Assembly (NCBI RefSeq): GCF_022267515.1
Contig: NZ_JAKFGB010000003.1
Location: 62,001 to 126,000 of the forward strand
Direction: 5' to 3'
DNA: 64,000 bases
DNA from: Rubinisphaera margarita
GTDB taxonomy: Bacteria > Planctomycetota > Planctomycetia > Planctomycetales > Planctomycetaceae
Below, in pieces: positions 36,220-47,318 of the stretch. The position numbers and the translations under genes were made by a program. Below the pieces are notes generated by a model. It was given only the letters and a program-made list of their open reading frames with translations. It made no database searches and was not told the DNA's origin. Within the stretch, counting starts at the first letter, position 1. The number at the start of each line of letters is the position of its first letter.

Positions 36220-36246
36220 TAAGTAGGAAGTGGTGCGTGTGTCGTA

Positions 36247-37668
36247 TCAGCTGGCGATCTCAAGTCCCTGAGCTTCGTACTGATTCAGCTTGTTGTAAAG
36301 CGTCTTCAAAGCGATGCCGAGCTCGCGAGCGGTCTGTGGTTTGTCGCCCTGATTGCGTTCGAGCGAAGCCAGGATGATTTCCTGTTCGACCTGACGCAAC
36401 GTTTTGACTTCATGCTCTACCGGAGCCGCTTCCGCGACTGGTGCGGGAGCCGGAGCGGGGGGAAGGTTCACCGTGACGCGATTCGTGACACTCGTCGGCA
36501 GGTGTTCTGGCAGAATGGCCTGACCGCCGGACAGAATCACCGCATATTCAATGGCGTTCGCCAGTTCGCGGACGTTGCCGGTCCAGACGTGAGCCTTCAG
36601 GGTTTCCAGTGTCTCTGGAGTGAAGATGTTCTCCGGCACATCATTTCGCTTCATGAATCGGGTCAGCAGATTCTTTGCGATGGACGGAATGTCATCACGG
36701 CGTTCCCGCAATGGCGGCAGATTAATCTGGAACGTATTCACGCGGAAGTAGAGGTCTTCCCGGAACGAGCCGGCGGTGACCATCTCTTCCAGATGCCGGT
36801 TCGTCGCACAGACAATGCGAACGTCGACATGGAACGCTTCGTTTTCACCGACCCGTCGGACTTCACCTGATTCGAGGAATCGCAGCAGTTTGACCTGCAT
36901 GTTGCGATCGAGTTCACCGAGTTCGTCCAGGAACAGAGTGCCTCCATTGGCGACTTCGAACAGTCCCTTTCGGGGAGTGTCGGCTCCAGTAAATGCGCCT
37001 TTGCGATGACCGAAGAATTCGCTCTCAACGAGATTCTCGGGAAGGGCCCCGCAGTTCACCGCCACGAATGGCATCTGGGAGCGATGGCTCTCTTCATGAA
37101 TGCGGCGAGCGACAAGCTCTTTTCCGGTTCCGGTTTCGCCGAGAACAAGGACCGCGGAGTCGGTTGGAGCCACCTTGGAAATCATCGACTTGACCTGCTG
37201 CATGGCGGGGGTACTGCCGATCATCCGGCACGTTCCCTCGACAGCTTTCAGTCGATTCTCAAGAGCGATTGTCTTATTCATCATGGCCCGTTTGTCGGCC
37301 ACACGTTTAAGGACGTTGGCGATGGTGACGAGCTTGCAGGGCTTCGGAATGAAATCGTACGCACCTTTCCGGAGTGCCTGAATGGCGGCTTCCATGCTGC
37401 CATGGCCGGTGCTGATGATGATTTCGGTTTCCGGCGAGACCTGCTTGATGTGATCGACCACATCCCAGCCGCTCAATCCCGGCATCCGCAGATCGATGAT
37501 CGCTGCGTCGAATGTATGCTTTTCCAGCGCTTTCATGGCCGACTGACCGTCTTCACAGATCGTCGGATCATGGCCCATGCGTGGAAGCTCGAGTTTCATG
37601 ACGTCCCGAATGGGCGCTTCGTCATCGACGAAGAGAACACGCAATTTGCCAGCTGATGGTGAGTTCAA
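36247..37668 (-). CDS. NtrC-family sigma-54-dependent response regulator
   Basis: The 473-residue protein has a receiver domain (VLFVDDEAPIRDV; phosphoacceptor Asp in AAIIDLRMPG), a sigma-54 AAA+ domain with GETGTGKELVA (Walker A), KGAFTGADTP (GAFTGA loop that contacts sigma-54) and GGTLFLDELGELD (Walker B), and a Fis-type helix-turn-helix at the end (TARELGIALKTLYNKL). It activates transcription from sigma-54 promoters when phosphorylated. TTG 37668 is supported by AAGGAG seven bases upstream. No kinase gene adjoins it. A good sigma-54 promoter lies 1.5 kb away upstream of the S41 protease, a possible target. Confidence 0.95.
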   Translation of the reverse strand: MNSPSAGKLRVLFVDDEAPIRDVMKLELPRMGHDPTICEDGQSAMKALEKHTFDAAIIDLRMPGLSGWDVVDHIKQVSPETEIIISTGHGSMEAAIQALRKGAYDFIPKPCKLVTIANVLKRVADKRAMMNKTIALENRLKAVEGTCRMIGSTPAMQQVKSMISKVAPTDSAVLVLGETGTGKELVARRIHEESHRSQMPFVAVNCGALPENLVESEFFGHRKGAFTGADTPRKGLFEVANGGTLFLDELGELDRNMQVKLLRFLESGEVRRVGENEAFHVDVRIVCATNRHLEEMVTAGSFREDLYFRVNTFQINLPPLRERRDDIPSIAKNLLTRFMKRNDVPENIFTPETLETLKAHVWTGNVRELANAIEYAVILSGGQAILPEHLPTSVTNRVTVNLPPAPAPAPVAEAAPVEHEVKTLRQVEQEIILASLERNQGDKPQTARELGIALKTLYNKLNQYEAQGLEIAS

Positions 37669-37923
37669 AGTCTACTCCTTGACACCTGCAATCGACGGAA
37701 CGCCGACAGCGGATTCATCCATGAATACGCGGGAGGGGTACTGGATGGGACCATTTGGCGGCCCGGTTCAATTACTGATGAACTGGCCGGGGCCACGTGA
37801 GAGGCGGGTGATAACAGATATCAAAAAACGGAGCAATTCGAGTTTTGTAGAAAAAGTGTTCAATTCCCACGGGCAAAACGCCGAACTGGCGGACCGGCGT
37901 CACCAGCTCAAGAAGCCGCCGGT

Positions 37924-38751
37924 CTATCCGAGGATTGCCCGTTGCAGGCCGTTCGGGTTCAGCTTGCAGACGACCGCCCGAAAGCCAGCCGCCAAAAGTC
38001 GCTCTTCGGTTTCCGCTGTAACCCAGTCGGAATGAGCGATCGAAAGCCGTTCAGCGATCCGCGCCGGATTCAATGCAATCCACTCGGAGAGCGAATTAAG
38101 CGGGTCGATGTCGAACGCCAGAGCCGCAAGCGGGAAAGCGTTGAGAAGAGGAGCAAGATCCTTCAGTTCTTTACATGACTCGATTGAAATGCGACCGGGG
38201 GCAGGCTCGACCAGCAGATTCTGTAAGGTCTCATTCCAAATCGGATCGGCGGAGTAGGTGATCACGTGCCTGGAGGGCAACGGGGAATCGCCATCGATTC
38301 GTGACAACTCGAATCCGGCAATTTCATCCCGACTGGCTGTGGATGCGAGCGCAGGCTGATTTCCCGAAAGGACTTCCATCTCCCGTTCAAGCCGGTCGTG
38401 CAGTTTCCAGCCGGGAACACACCATGCCACTGGCCATGTGGTCCGATTACGTCCTTCCGCAGCAGAAAGAACGTCGAGGACGACAAGCAGTCGCGCGAGC
38501 GGGAACCGATTCCTCAGCAGAGCTACCGACGCTGGCGCGAATTGATCCTGATAGCTCTGGAAGATCAGGATCAGGTTGGCGTCATAATTCGCGGCTTCGC
38601 AAAGCTGATCGAGATCCTCGCAGTGATGCAGCGGAATTCCGGCCGGCAGGCTGGTTGTCAGTCGCTCAATCTGGTTCGCCGAAGCCGCGACCGTGGCGAT
38701 CCGGAATTGCGGAGGTGAATGCAACATCGAACGGGGACTGAGTTTAAGCAT
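37924..38751 (-). CDS. Protein of unknown function upstream of the NtrC-type regulator
   Basis: A 275-residue protein on the regulator's strand, 255 bases upstream of it. Two halves look alike in outline: each begins with a strand (FRIATVAASAN; HVITYSADP), contains a helix-rich middle and ends in a hydrophobic strand with D (LARLLVVLDV; LAALAFDIDP). This suggests two degenerate receiver-like domains, but no phosphoacceptor pattern is clear. The interval between the genes (37669-37923) holds no gene. Function is unknown. Confidence 0.55.
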   Translation of the reverse strand: MLKLSPRSMLHSPPQFRIATVAASANQIERLTTSLPAGIPLHHCEDLDQLCEAANYDANLILIFQSYQDQFAPASVALLRNRFPLARLLVVLDVLSAAEGRNRTTWPVAWCVPGWKLHDRLEREMEVLSGNQPALASTASRDEIAGFELSRIDGDSPLPSRHVITYSADPIWNETLQNLLVEPAPGRISIESCKELKDLAPLLNAFPLAALAFDIDPLNSLSEWIALNPARIAERLSIAHSDWVTAETEERLLAAGFRAVVCKLNPNGLQRAILG

Positions 38752-39129
38752 GTACGCGTCCGGGGCTGACAGCGGATCACCCGCTGTTCAATCAGAAACC
38801 AGAGGCGGGCGTTCCTCGATCCAGTGTAGCGGTCCATTTGCCGTTTCGACCAGTTCGATGCGGTCTCAGACCTGTCGAAGCCTCCCGACGAAGGCAGTCG
38901 CGGTACATCGGACTCGGGCAAAATCCGCATCCGGAAAGTCTTCGCAGGTTCTACAGCTTCAAATTTGGGGACGATTTCTTGGAAAATGCTCGAAATTGTC
39001 AACTTTCTCTCACGTATCTTTTTCCACGATCACGTCTACCCCAAAGTTGCAATTTCGACAGGTTGTCGACACGTGTAAAAGTTACATGCATATCGGAAGG
39101 TGTTGTGGAGCAGTGAGTTATGGATGAAG

Positions 39130-39148
39130 TGAAAAATCAATTTTTTCA
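39130..39148. promoter_or_regulatory. AT-rich palindrome adjoining the sigma-54 promoter
   Basis: TGAAAAA and TTTTTCA form an inverted repeat with a five-base centre, ending two bases before the -24 element. It could be a regulator site, a bend, or a terminator for upstream transcription. Confidence 0.45.
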
Positions 39149-39149
39149 T

Positions 39150-39166
39150 TGGCACGCTCAATGCAT
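39150..39166 (+). promoter_or_regulatory. Sigma-54 (-24/-12) promoter of the S41 protease gene
   Basis: The sequence TTGGCACGCTCAATGCA has GG at 39151-39152 and GC at 39163-39164, exactly ten bases between them, and matches TGGCACG-N4-TTGCA with one mismatch. Transcription would start near 39176, giving a leader of about 190 bases before ATG 39365. An NtrC-type activator is encoded nearby. Confidence 0.75.
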
Positions 39167-39364
39167 TAAGCCCTGACAGCCCTGACGGGCAAGACGGTTG
39201 TGACGAAAACTCAGGTGGTAACAAACAACGAAGCCAGTCATCGAAGAGAACAAAGGAATCGATGACACCCTGAGGCCTGGCACACCGCTGAGACGAGAGA
39301 CGAACTTCTGAATGCGAACGTGAGACACTCGCACTCAGTAAAAACATTCGAAAGGAGACGAGAG

Positions 39365-40909
39365 ATGTTGAACAAGTTCAAGACTAACTGGAAGAAGTGG
39401 GAACCGAAACTTCGCCTGATGGCTCTGTCAGCTGTCCTGGCTGTGGGTGGAATGACTTCGACAGGTCTGGCCGGCGAGCTCGGTAAGAACTACGTGGCCG
39501 ACCTCTCTCCAGAAGCGACTCAGCAGCGGATCAGCTACCGGGTCAACGACAGCAAGCTGCAGACTTTTCTGCGGACCACCAGCGACAGTCAGCTGCGTAA
39601 CCTGTTCATGGAAGTGAGCAACCTGATTGATGAGCGTCACGTCGACCCGAACACCTACGAAGTTCGGACTCGCCACGCTCTGAATCATATCGCCGCTGCT
39701 CTGGAAAACCCGACCTTCCTGAAGGCCAACAATGTGAAGGCCAGCGAAGAAACACTGGTTCGGGCTCGGGCGGAACTTCGTCGGATGGCTGACGAAACCA
39801 ACGTTCGGACAGCCAACGAAGCTGCTCAAGCCATGAGCTGGAGCATGTACCAGCTGGCTGGCGGAATCGGCATCAACCCGACCGCCGTCGGTATGGAATT
39901 CATCAACGGTAATATCGACTCGCTCGACAAGTACTCCGCTTTCAACCCGAACGTGCAGGTGTCTGCTCCTCGGGCTGACCTGAAGTCACGCGAAGAACTC
40001 GTCGGAATCGGCGTCGAAATGAAGCAGCACGATCAGGGTGCAGTGGTGGTCCGTCCTGTCCAGGGCAGCCCCGCTGAAAAGGCTGGCGTGCAGCGTGGAG
40101 ATATCATCCGCAGCATCAACGGAGAAGCGACCGAATCGAAGTCTCTGCAGGATATCGCCGGGCTCATCGCCGGTCCTGCCGGAACCCCGGTCCTCCTCAA
40201 TGTTCTGCGGGGTGAACGGACGGAAATGATTCATGTGGTTCGCGGTAAGCTGGTTCTGGAGTCGGTTTCGGAAGCTCGTATGCTCGACGAAGCTGGCACC
40301 GGATACATCCGCATCGATCAGTTCGCTGACGAAACGGCCAAGCAGCTCGATGCCGCTCTGTGGAAGCTGCACAATGCAGGAATGAAGAATCTGGTTCTGG
40401 ATCTGCGTGGAAATCCGGGTGGTCTGCTCAACATCTGTGTCGAAATGTGCGACAAGTTCCTGCCCCAGGGAACGATCGTTCAGACCAAGGGACGCAACTA
40501 CTCGGACAACACTCAGCAGGGTGCCAAGTTCGCTCAGACCTGGAAAGTGCCCCTGGTGGTGCTGGTTGATGAAAACTCGGCTTCGGCCAGCGAAATCTTC
40601 GCAGCTGCCATTCAGGACAACGGACGGGGTGTGATCGTGGGACGTCAGAGCTACGGTAAGGGAACTGTTCAGACTCACCTGCCGCTGCGAACTGTTTCGG
40701 GAAACCTGAAACTGACCACCGCCAAGTTCTTCTCCCCGAACGGACGCGAAATGTCGGGGGCTGGTGTGACCCCGGATGTGATCGTGGAAAAAACTGAAGT
40801 GATCACCAGCCAGGATGCCGATATTGAAAAGGCTCTGGAACTGATCAACTCAGGAAAGCCACAGAGCATCGTTAACCAGATCAACAACAAGCGATTGCCG
40901 AACAGCTAA
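39365..40909 (+). CDS. S41-family C-terminal processing peptidase with PDZ domain
   Basis: The 514-residue product starts at ATG 39365 with AAGGAG upstream. It has a signal peptide (LRLMALSAVLAVGGMTSTGLA), a helical N-terminal part, a PDZ domain (GIGVEMKQHDQGAVV and GDIIRSINGE), and the S41 catalytic domain with LDLRGNPGGLL, DENSASASEIFAAA (nucleophile Ser) and YGKGTVQTHL (catalytic Lys). CtpA-like enzymes trim periplasmic proteins. Codon choice is restricted and the ribosome site strong, so expression is probably high. A sigma-54 promoter and long leader precede it; a strong terminator follows. Confidence 0.92.
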   Translation: MLNKFKTNWKKWEPKLRLMALSAVLAVGGMTSTGLAGELGKNYVADLSPEATQQRISYRVNDSKLQTFLRTTSDSQLRNLFMEVSNLIDERHVDPNTYEVRTRHALNHIAAALENPTFLKANNVKASEETLVRARAELRRMADETNVRTANEAAQAMSWSMYQLAGGIGINPTAVGMEFINGNIDSLDKYSAFNPNVQVSAPRADLKSREELVGIGVEMKQHDQGAVVVRPVQGSPAEKAGVQRGDIIRSINGEATESKSLQDIAGLIAGPAGTPVLLNVLRGERTEMIHVVRGKLVLESVSEARMLDEAGTGYIRIDQFADETAKQLDAALWKLHNAGMKNLVLDLRGNPGGLLNICVEMCDKFLPQGTIVQTKGRNYSDNTQQGAKFAQTWKVPLVVLVDENSASASEIFAAAIQDNGRGVIVGRQSYGKGTVQTHLPLRTVSGNLKLTTAKFFSPNGREMSGAGVTPDVIVEKTEVITSQDADIEKALELINSGKPQSIVNQINNKRLPNS

Positions 40910-40940
40910 GCTAACCTGAATGACAACGTGGTAATCGCCG

Positions 40941-40974
40941 ACCGGCGACTCGGAAACGGGTCGCCGGTTTTTTT
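40941..40974 (+). terminator. Rho-independent terminator after the S41 protease
   Basis: ACCGGCGA (40941-40948) pairs with TCGCCGGT (40961-40968) around a 12-base loop, followed by a T run to 40974. Confidence 0.93.
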
Positions 40975-41094
40975 GTTTTACGGAGCTATCCGTCGGGATG
41001 AAATCATCGCCCAAGACAAGCCTCTTGTTGCGTTGCAACACGGAGAGGAATCAGTAGTTGCCAACGTTGTCGGAACATTCCTGAGTTACCGAAA

Positions 41095-41137
41095 GGGGTG
41101 GCCCCGAAAGATTCTTTCGGGGCGGCGCAGCCGTTGG
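41095..41137 (+). repeat. Two-hairpin REP-like repeat, copy 1
   Basis: A GGGTGGCC head leads into a stem CCCCGAAAG (41102-41110) / CTTTCGGGG (41114-41122), then a second hairpin CGGC-GCA-GCCG (41123-41133) and a TTGG end. Copy 2 lies inverted 94 bases downstream. The interval between terminator and next gene (40975-41387) contains no protein gene. Confidence 0.7.
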
Positions 41138-41230
41138 CGAAGTGCAATTGGACATCGAATGGAGAGACAGGATTGTCACCAGAAAAACAGGCGGAAGGGA
41201 GCACGTTGAGGCATGCTGCAGTTGCATCTT

Positions 41231-41275
41231 CCTACGGCTTCGCCGCCCTGATAGCACAGCTATCAGGGCCACCCG
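41231..41275 (-). repeat. Two-hairpin REP-like repeat, copy 2 (inverted)
   Basis: Read on the minus strand it begins GGGTGGCC, has a stem of CCCTGATAGC and GCTATCAGGG (41246-41268), then CGGC-GAA-GCCG (41245-41235) and TAGG. Head and second hairpin match copy 1; the main stem differs in sequence but still pairs. A weak copy of the dispersed element (GTTGAGGCAT at about 41205) lies between the two repeats. Confidence 0.7.
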
Positions 41276-41387
41276 TAAGGTCTTCGTCTGCAGAGCCTTC
41301 CTGAAACTGGCATCGACTGAGGGATCTCTGTGCCATCCGTGCCGTGTCGCTCAAGTGACAATCGCCAGCGCCGACTCGACAGATTAC

Positions 41388-42539
41388 TTATCCGAACCAG
41401 CCATTGCGGCGGCCGCCGAGCGTGCTCGTCATCATCGCCCCGATCAGCGGCAGTCTGGGCAACAGGGGAAGAGCAGCGTTCCGCGCCAGAGCTCGCAACT
41501 GAGAACCCGACTGGAAGTAGGGAGTCAGCAGTTTCGTCACCCACTGGTAGTAGTTGAGTTTGGCTCTCCGCTGCTGTTCGAACTGCTGACAGGCTGCCTG
41601 AAAATCGTTCGCTGACCGAAGGGCATCCGCAAAGCAGGCGGCATCTTCCAGGGCCAGATTTGCTCCCTGTCCGAGATGCGGGCTGGTGGCATGAGCAGCG
41701 TCGCCCATAAAGATGATTCGCCCGGTGTGCCAGCGTTTCATCTCGACGTGTCGGTAGGTGGCGAAGATGAGGTCATCGAACGAGGTCAGCGTCTGCAACA
41801 GATCGGCTGCGTCCGGACACATCGCCAAGACTTCTCGCTGCCAGTCGGCGAACGAACTGGCCCGAAGAGCATCGACCGAATCAGTTCGCACGCCCCAGAA
41901 GAAGCTGGCTCGATTCTGCCCGAGGGGCAGAAGTCCGAGCAGGCGTTCTGTGCCGTCGACCATCTGAAACAGCCGATCGTGAATGACGCTGTGCGGTCCG
42001 GTCGCCCAGAGTGCGGCGTAGTCGTACTCTCGGCACGTGAACGACAGGCCTGATGTTGCCCGCAATTGCGAGCGGGACCCGTCGGCTGCGATGAGGAAAT
42101 CGAATTCTTCCGATTCGGCACTGTCGCTTAGCTGGAATCGGCCTCCCTGTTCGGTTTCACGATGACCGACAACCGTCTGTCCGGTGCGAATCTCCACGTT
42201 CCGGGACTGGCAGAGTGTGAGCAGTTGTGAAAAGAGCAGGCCCCGATGCACGCCGAGGCCGTACTCGTCTTTCTTCTCTGAATAACGAAGTCGCACGAGT
42301 TGACGTCCGTTGGTCAGCCGGGCGTCGAGTCCGTCGAGCTTCGCCGACTCTGCTTCGATGGTTTGTCGAAGACCGAGTCGATCGAGAACTTCCTGTCCGC
42401 TCGGCTGCAGCAGAATTCCCGCTCCAATCGCTCGGCATTCGGGAGCCTGTTCGAACAGGGTGACGTTGTGTCCTGCTTCAGCCAGAAAGGCGGCGGCAGC
42501 TGTGCCGGCGATGCCGCATCCGGAGATTCCAATATTCAT
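41388..42539 (-). CDS. FAD-dependent aromatic-type monooxygenase
   Basis: The 383-residue protein starts IGISGCGIAGTAAAAFLAEAG (FAD loop, one base variant of GxGxxG) and carries FLIAADGSRSQLR (the DG motif) and FMGDAAHATSPHLGQGANLALEDA (FAD ribityl motif GD), in the order expected for the PHBH/UbiH class. Such enzymes hydroxylate aromatic or isoprenoid substrates using NAD(P)H and oxygen. No pathway genes are adjacent, so the substrate is unknown. It is monocistronic. Confidence 0.88.
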   Translation of the reverse strand: MNIGISGCGIAGTAAAAFLAEAGHNVTLFEQAPECRAIGAGILLQPSGQEVLDRLGLRQTIEAESAKLDGLDARLTNGRQLVRLRYSEKKDEYGLGVHRGLLFSQLLTLCQSRNVEIRTGQTVVGHRETEQGGRFQLSDSAESEEFDFLIAADGSRSQLRATSGLSFTCREYDYAALWATGPHSVIHDRLFQMVDGTERLLGLLPLGQNRASFFWGVRTDSVDALRASSFADWQREVLAMCPDAADLLQTLTSFDDLIFATYRHVEMKRWHTGRIIFMGDAAHATSPHLGQGANLALEDAACFADALRSANDFQAACQQFEQQRRAKLNYYQWVTKLLTPYFQSGSQLRALARNAALPLLPRLPLIGAMMTSTLGGRRNGWFG

Positions 42540-42688
42540 GAAGCCCGCTTCGCTGTGGTCGATTCTGGAGAGTCGGCCGTGACCAGCCGATGATTTCGAC
42601 CCGCATCATGGCAGAATCGGCGGGTTGGTTCCAGAAGACTGCAGCTTGCGTGCTGTCCAGCGATCGTTGTCAGCCGAGGGAACGCAGT

Positions 42689-43186
42689 CTAGCGGGGAGT
42701 TGCGTACAGCATCACGGTGTAAGTCCGGCCCGATTTGGTGTCTTCCTTGATCGCGATGCCGGTTTCGGTGGGCTGTTCGGCGAGCAGGTTCTTGTTGTGA
42801 CCCGGCGAGTTCTGCCAGCCTTCAAGGGTGATTCGTGCCAGTTCTTCGGTGGAATAGCCATCGTACCCGGAGCGGAAGGCGAGGTTCTCGGCTACGAACA
42901 TCCAGGTGTAGCCTGCATTCTCAACGCGATCAGAAGGATTGCTGTCGCCGGCCTGATGGCTGAAGTTGTCTGTCTCAATCATCGTGTCGGCATGAGCCAG
43001 GGCAGCCACGTTCAACTTCTCGTTGACTTTGAGCGTCCCAAGATCATTTTCCTGGCGGTAGGCGTTTACCTTCTCAACAAGAAGCGATTCCAGTTCGGAC
43101 AGCGCCTGCCCCTTATGTGGTTCGTCTGCGCGAACGGAGGGAGAAATGCAGAGGAGAAGCAGGAGCAGGGGGATTGAGTTCTTCAT
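42689..43186 (-). CDS. Secreted CAP/SCP-domain protein
   Basis: The 165-residue protein has a signal peptide (SIPLLLLLLCISPSVRA) and one CAP domain: VNAYRQENDLGTL, ALAHADTMIETDNFSH, AENLAF and WQNSPGHNKNLL (H, E and H positions of the CAP cavity are present). In bacteria these small domains are often secreted, with mostly unknown binding or hydrolytic roles. It is a single-domain copy of normal length. Confidence 0.9.
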   Translation of the reverse strand: MKNSIPLLLLLLCISPSVRADEPHKGQALSELESLLVEKVNAYRQENDLGTLKVNEKLNVAALAHADTMIETDNFSHQAGDSNPSDRVENAGYTWMFVAENLAFRSGYDGYSTEELARITLEGWQNSPGHNKNLLAEQPTETGIAIKEDTKSGRTYTVMLYATPR

Positions 43187-43280
43187 GGCAACAAGGCTTC
43201 CACAGTGATGGATAAATCAATGACTGTAGATGCATCGTAAACCGAAATGCCGCTGCCGCAAGACGTTTCTTGAGCGGCTG

Positions 43281-43811
43281 TCAGTGCGCGGTTTCAGTCC
43301 CGACCAATGCCTGAAAAGGGGGCGGATACTCGACATGACCGGGGCGTCCGGCGAGAACGCCGGGAGTCAACTCCAGTGCCATCCAGCCGCCGTAGTTCGA
43401 GTAAGGCGATTCGAGTCCGAGAGCCAGTTCCGAAGAGAATCCGAAGCGGGAGTAGTAAGCGGGATCGCCCAGGACAACGATGGCGGAATGCCCCTGAGCT
43501 CGGCAGGCTTCCAGCCCCGCGGCAATCAGCCGTGTGCCAATTCCCTGTCGACGATACTCCGGCAGCACGCACATCGGAGCCAGCGAGAGTGCGGTCCACG
43601 TTTTGTTCTCAGAAACGACAAGCACGCGACTGAAAAGGATGTGCCCGACGATCTGCTGGTCCACTTCCGCGACCAGAGAGACCACTTCGTATCCCTGCGA
43701 CTGCAGCGCCCTCACCAGATCGGCTTCTGCAGGCGAGCCGAAACTGATTGTGTTGATGTCTTTGACCGCAGCGCGATCCTGTTCCTTTTCCTTGCGAATA
43801 ATGCAGGTCAT
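43281..43811 (-). CDS. GNAT-family N-acetyltransferase
   Basis: A 176-residue product from ATG 43811 (a longer frame reaches 43868 but adds a Pro/Ser-rich stretch). It has LAPMCVLPEYRRQGIGTRLI, the acetyl-CoA binding motif (V-x-P-x-x-R-x-x-G-I/L-G), and IVGHILFSR and YYSRFGF, which are typical of the YhbS-like branch. The acceptor is unknown. Confidence 0.88.
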   Translation of the reverse strand: MTCIIRKEKEQDRAAVKDINTISFGSPAEADLVRALQSQGYEVVSLVAEVDQQIVGHILFSRVLVVSENKTWTALSLAPMCVLPEYRRQGIGTRLIAAGLEACRAQGHSAIVVLGDPAYYSRFGFSSELALGLESPYSNYGGWMALELTPGVLAGRPGHVEYPPPFQALVGTETAH

Positions 43812-44123
43812 CAAGCACCGATGGGGAGGGGAGGTTGGGGATGAAGGTCTACCACAGAGTATCGACATCTCCGGTCAGGTTACAATCCCAGACGGGACAG
43901 AAATTCAATCTGCACAGATATCGATGAACGTCGATGAATCGCCGGGAATCGTAAGGTTTCCGCCCTTTTCGGGGGCACTCCCTTTTGCTGGTCTCGGAGG
44001 GGATCTAGAATGGCTCACCCGGTTCGGAACCTCAGGGATTTCTCCATCTTCTGGCCGGGGTGAACGTTCGCGGACAGGATCGTCCTGCAGATTTCGATGA
44101 CAACTGTGGTCGGTGGAGCCGAC
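43812..44123. other. Upstream region of putA
   Basis: About 312 bases between divergent genes. TCGATGAA occurs twice in tandem with a 10-base period at 43921-43938, so both copies face the same side of the helix; this may be an operator. TAGAAT near 43997 is a possible -10. No gene is supported; an in-frame ATG at 44097 lacks a ribosome site. Confidence 0.4.
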
Positions 44124-47132
<3,009 letters not shown>

Positions 47133-47161
47133 CGGATGTCCGATGCTGGGATACGGCTCTG

Positions 47162-47241
47162 CCTGTTCCAGACGCATCAGGTTGAGGCATCATCGAGAAG
47201 CGTGGCCCGTCCGCCTCAGTGGGAAGGGCACGGACAACAGG
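47162..47241 (+). repeat. Dispersed intergenic element, copy B
   Basis: This copy contains the best-preserved core, GGTTGAGGCATCATCGAGAA, within the 42-base block matching copy A. It can fold as a three-way junction: CCTGTT (47162-47167) with AACAGG (47236-47241), ACGC (47172-47175) with GCGT (47200-47203), and GTCCG (47209-47213) with CGGAC (47231-47235). The core lies in the loop of the second stem. The interval is between convergent genes, outside coding sequence. Which strand is functional is not established. Confidence 0.6.
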
Positions 47242-47318
47242 AATCTTCCGCATGCCGCAGCCACGTTAACAGAACGTGACGAACCCATCCGGTTGCGAGA
47301 TGCCCGCCGGTACAGCGG

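Larger units (their letters stand above)
38752..39364. other. Long upstream region of the S41 protease gene
   Basis: About 613 bases, shared with the divergent gene ending its leader at 38751. The right part holds a palindrome (39130-39148), a sigma-54 promoter (39150-39166) and a long leader. The left part contains ACACGTGT at about 39069 and GTCGAC nearby, possible activator sites. No gene is supported. Confidence 0.55.

Noticed and set aside
47141..47240. TPP riboswitch on the minus strand (resemblance of AACCTGAT to the TPP consensus)
   Set aside because: The conserved CUGAGA and 3' AGGGA parts are not in place, copy A lacks the AACCTGAT match, and no thiamine gene follows.
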